NCBI GenBank assembly: GCA_963931805.1
Contig: OZ007496.1
Coordinates: 117,998,839 to 118,062,838, forward strand
Direction: 5' to 3'
Origin: Microdon myrmicae
Lineage: Eukaryota; Arthropoda; Insecta; Diptera; Syrphidae
Length of the DNA stretch: 64,000 bases
Translations under genes and position numbers: made by a program
Shown: piece after piece, positions 61,781 to 64,000 of the stretch
How positions within the stretch are numbered: position 1 is the stretch's first letter
How the letters are laid out: each line of letters opens with the position of its first letter
Notes under the pieces: generated by a model
What the model saw: the letters and a program-made list of their open reading frames with translations, nothing else
Databases searched by the model: none
Told to the model about the DNA's origin: nothing

Positions 61781-62221
61781 AGAACATCACAAAACATCAA
61801 AAATCTCAAAGACGCTTTTTGATGCTTTTTAAAAAATCTTAGCTAAACACAAAAATCACAACATTTTAAATTTTCCAATTAGACTTGCACTTCAAACATC
61901 ACAATACATAAAAATACGAAACAAACACATTTTTCTATATATTAAAAATTGATTTTCCATATCTTGATCACTATTATTTATCATGATGTAGTTTTTATTT
62001 ATACGTATAATTAAAACTGACAATAAATTTAATTTAAATCTAAAAACACTTGTAATTCAAGATTGCGAAAAAAATTTACTTAGTCAAAGTTTACCGCTCT
62101 GTAACGTTTGTACAAAATCACAATTCCAAATGATTTCTTTGGATTTATAAAATATATATATTTATGATGCCTTTCCAATCACTAAAAAGTACCGCTAAAA
62201 CTGTTGATTTTTTTATTTATT

Positions 62222-62247
62222 GCTATGGGTCGTCCTACTGTGCGTCG
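62222..62247 (-). repeat. Transib right terminal inverted repeat and target duplication
   Basis: On the minus strand CACAGTAGGACGACCC runs inward from 62242; CGTCG lies outside at 62243-62247. Confidence 0.85.
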
Positions 62248-62463
62248 TCGAGTTTAGATGGTCGCGAATTGTGTTCAGTAGGTGTAACATCAGTTCTACG
62301 TTATAAAATTATATTACATCCCCTTTGTGTAATAGTGCAGTGAAAAAAAAAAAAAAAAACAATAGAGTAGTGTAAAACAATTGCAACGAAATTGCCTGCG
62401 GGCCAAATGTGAATATTAACCGGTTTAGCGGAAGATACAAATAATGATATTCGACCAAACAAA
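62248..62463 (+). other. Leader region of the Jockey-type LINE
   Basis: Non-coding stretch between the Transib end and ORF1, with an A run at 62343-62359. The true LINE 5' end was not located. Confidence 0.4.
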
Positions 62464-63452
62464 ATGAAAAGGACACTTACTAAAAAAACAGAGGAATTTT
62501 TTCCTAGTTTACCAACAATGAACAACACAAAAAATCCGAAATTTCTGATTATATCATGCAAGGAGAGTGGTAAGCCTATGTCATCACTAAGCCCATTTTT
62601 AATTAAAAAAGTGATAGATGATGTTAGCAAAGAGTATGAACAAATCACTGTGCTACGAGTCGGACAATTATTAGTAAAAGCTAATTCTCAAAAAATCGCA
62701 GACCGTTTTCTTAAGATAACAAACTTTGGCAACGTGTGTCCCGTTTCTGTAAAATTACACGAACAACTAAACGAATGCAAAGGCATAGTGGACACCCCTT
62801 GTCTCATAAACATCTCGGAAGCGGAAATAATACCCGAAATGGGTCAACAAAAAGTCACAGATGTGTAAAAATTTACCAAAGTAGATGACTGTAAAGTGCG
62901 AAGACCCTCCGGACTTATGTTATTTACTTTAACCTATTTCAACCACCGAAGTCGGTTGACATCGGTTTTTATAAAGCTAAGGTCAGCGAATATATCCCCA
63001 ACCCCATGAGATGCCGCAACTGCCAACGACTCGGCCATACCATAAAACGTTGCACCAATACCACAATGTGCGAAAAGTGTAATCTGCCACCTCATAGCCC
63101 CGTAAATTGCAGTCGCACTATGTGCGCCAACTGACGGCTACCTCACTCGGCCGCGGATAAAACCGGTCCCTTGCATATCCAAGCGAAAGAAGTATTAAGA
63201 ATGAAAACGACAAACAAATGCTCAATAGGCGAAGCCAAACGTATTTATAAGGAAAAAAATATCCACAAACCTGATCAACTTTCAGGAAGCTTCGCAGATA
63301 CACTGAAATCGAACCAATTACAAGGATCCTCAACGGAACAAAACAAACAAAAAACTACACCCAAGGAATCCAACCAGCTCCTCCTCGTCTGCTACAATCA
63401 ACAGTCTTCAAATCGCATTGCCCCACAAACCAAAAAAGTCAACAACACATAA
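62464..63452 (+). pseudogene. Jockey-type LINE ORF1 (Gag-like), degraded
   Basis: ATG 62464 opens 134 codons of the conserved ORF1 domain (VLRVGQLLVKANSQKIADRF, CKGIVDTPCLINISEAEI), ending at TAA 62866-62868. The same frame continues with KFTKVDDCKVRRPSG, shifts near 62940, and reads into zinc knuckles CRNCQRLGHTIKRC (from 63010) and CEKCNLPPHSPVNC. The third knuckle starts CAN and meets TGA at 63134, where its second cysteine should be. Downstream reading (AADKTGPLHIQAKEVLRM) continues to 63452. The protein would bind LINE RNA. It is related to, but distinct from, ORF1 at 12962 and 22881. Confidence 0.85.
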
Positions 63453-64000
63453 TCCAACCAAACCAATTTCGTCTATAACACCACTAATCCAACGAACACC
63501 ATCAATTCAATTAACGCCATCAACTCAATTACCTACATTCGAACCTCCACAACTACAAACAAGTTAGCTAACAAACAACCAAACTGAAACCATTCCACAA
63601 ACCATGACAAGCTGCTCTTCTAAAAGCCATTCGCAACGCACCCCTTCACCCAAATCAAAGGTAAAAAGTAAACCGTCTCTCACTAATATAAAAATTAACA
63701 AAAATGTACATACCTCAGTAGATGATGATATTACAATGTAACTATAAAACTAACAACCAAGCCCCTGACACTGCTGTTCCTGAGGTTGGGCACTTGAACT
63801 CAATCCAGAGTCCAAGTGCCCCACATCCGTAACAAGGGGAGTCTAGATCCTAACAACATACATCCCGCCCACCATACCTGCCAACACCTAAATACGTTTA
63901 TGAATATACAACCCCATCCCTCTGCAAAATCAAGAACTAAGCACACTAGCAGGGCTGAACGCCCAAAACTCACTCCAAAACAAAAACCATTCGCCATTCT
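63453..64000 (+). other. ORF1-ORF2 interval of the Jockey-type LINE, cut by the window end
   Basis: Degraded Asn/Thr/Pro-rich ORF1 tail. The last bases read KPFAIL in one frame, consistent with the start of a Jockey ORF2 endonuclease beyond the window. Confidence 0.4.

Larger units (their letters stand above)
57995..62242 (-). mobile_element. Transib DNA transposon (RAG1-related), with nested solo LTR
   Basis: The left end reads CACAGTGGGACGAGTC (57995 inward) and the right end, inverted, CACAGTAGGACGACCC (62242 inward). Both start with the CACAGT(G) heptamer type shared by Transib termini and V(D)J recombination signals. CGTCG occurs directly outside both (57990-57994; 62243-62247), a GC-rich 5-bp duplication as known for Transib. 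Inside, the minus strand encodes a transposase of the RAG1-core type. The 4,248 bp include a 1,366-bp solo LTR, so the original element was about 2.9 kb. Confidence 0.9.

Overview
The window looks like transposon-dense, AT-rich heterochromatin or intergenic DNA of an insect, most likely dipteran-like; I cannot name the species. The evidence is the element mix: R1-, RTE-, CR1/Jockey-, Jockey/Loa- and I/Nimb-type LINEs, Ty3/gypsy elements of CsRn1 flavour, mariner, piggyBac and Transib DNA transposons, and a tRNA-Asp-derived SINE. No conserved host gene is recognisable. One short multi-span membrane ORF (18185-18571, minus) is the only host-gene candidate, and a weak one.

Layout. 1-1850: R1-like LINE (minus, dead catalytic site). 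2722-3445: miniature LTR element (TRIM) with a tRNA-Trp primer site. 4086-8640: RTE-like LINE (minus) split by a solo LTR (about 7003-8035). 8880-9071: mariner scrap. 9640-12345: 5'-truncated CR1/Jockey-type LINE (minus) with an intact reverse transcriptase. 12350-18130: nearly complete two-ORF LINE (plus) with one amber codon in ORF2. 18912-26106: second TRIM copy (minus), split by a gag-only LTR element (about 19260-22615) and an internally deleted LINE (22640-25704). 26440-34836: scraps (piggyBac, LINE pieces, a second miniature LTR element, long LTRs).

34841-48370: a 13.5-kb nest. A non-coding LTR element (minus, 475-bp LTRs, GGGT target duplication) sits in an I-type LINE. It contains a solo LTR (35973-about 37180) and a very young Ty3/gypsy element (37202-44506, plus, GACC target duplication). 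That element has an intact RT-RNaseH-integrase ORF but no gag or protease, and its two LTRs match only over their first ~1.12 kb. 48375-55790: I-type LINE pieces, a 376-bp tandem duplication, long LTRs and three SINEs.

57995-62242: a Transib (RAG1-related) transposon. It has CACAGTG-type inverted termini, a 5-bp CGTCG target duplication, and a decayed transposase cut by a solo LTR (58654-60019) just before the presumed catalytic glutamate. 62464-64000: Jockey-type ORF1 (plus, degraded) running into the start of its ORF2 at the window edge.

The parts do not form a pathway. The value lies in the nesting order, the target-site duplications that date the insertions, and several structural oddities: heteromorphic LTRs, miniature LTR elements, hairpins at LTR tips, and antisense splice-donor motifs shared by LTR families.
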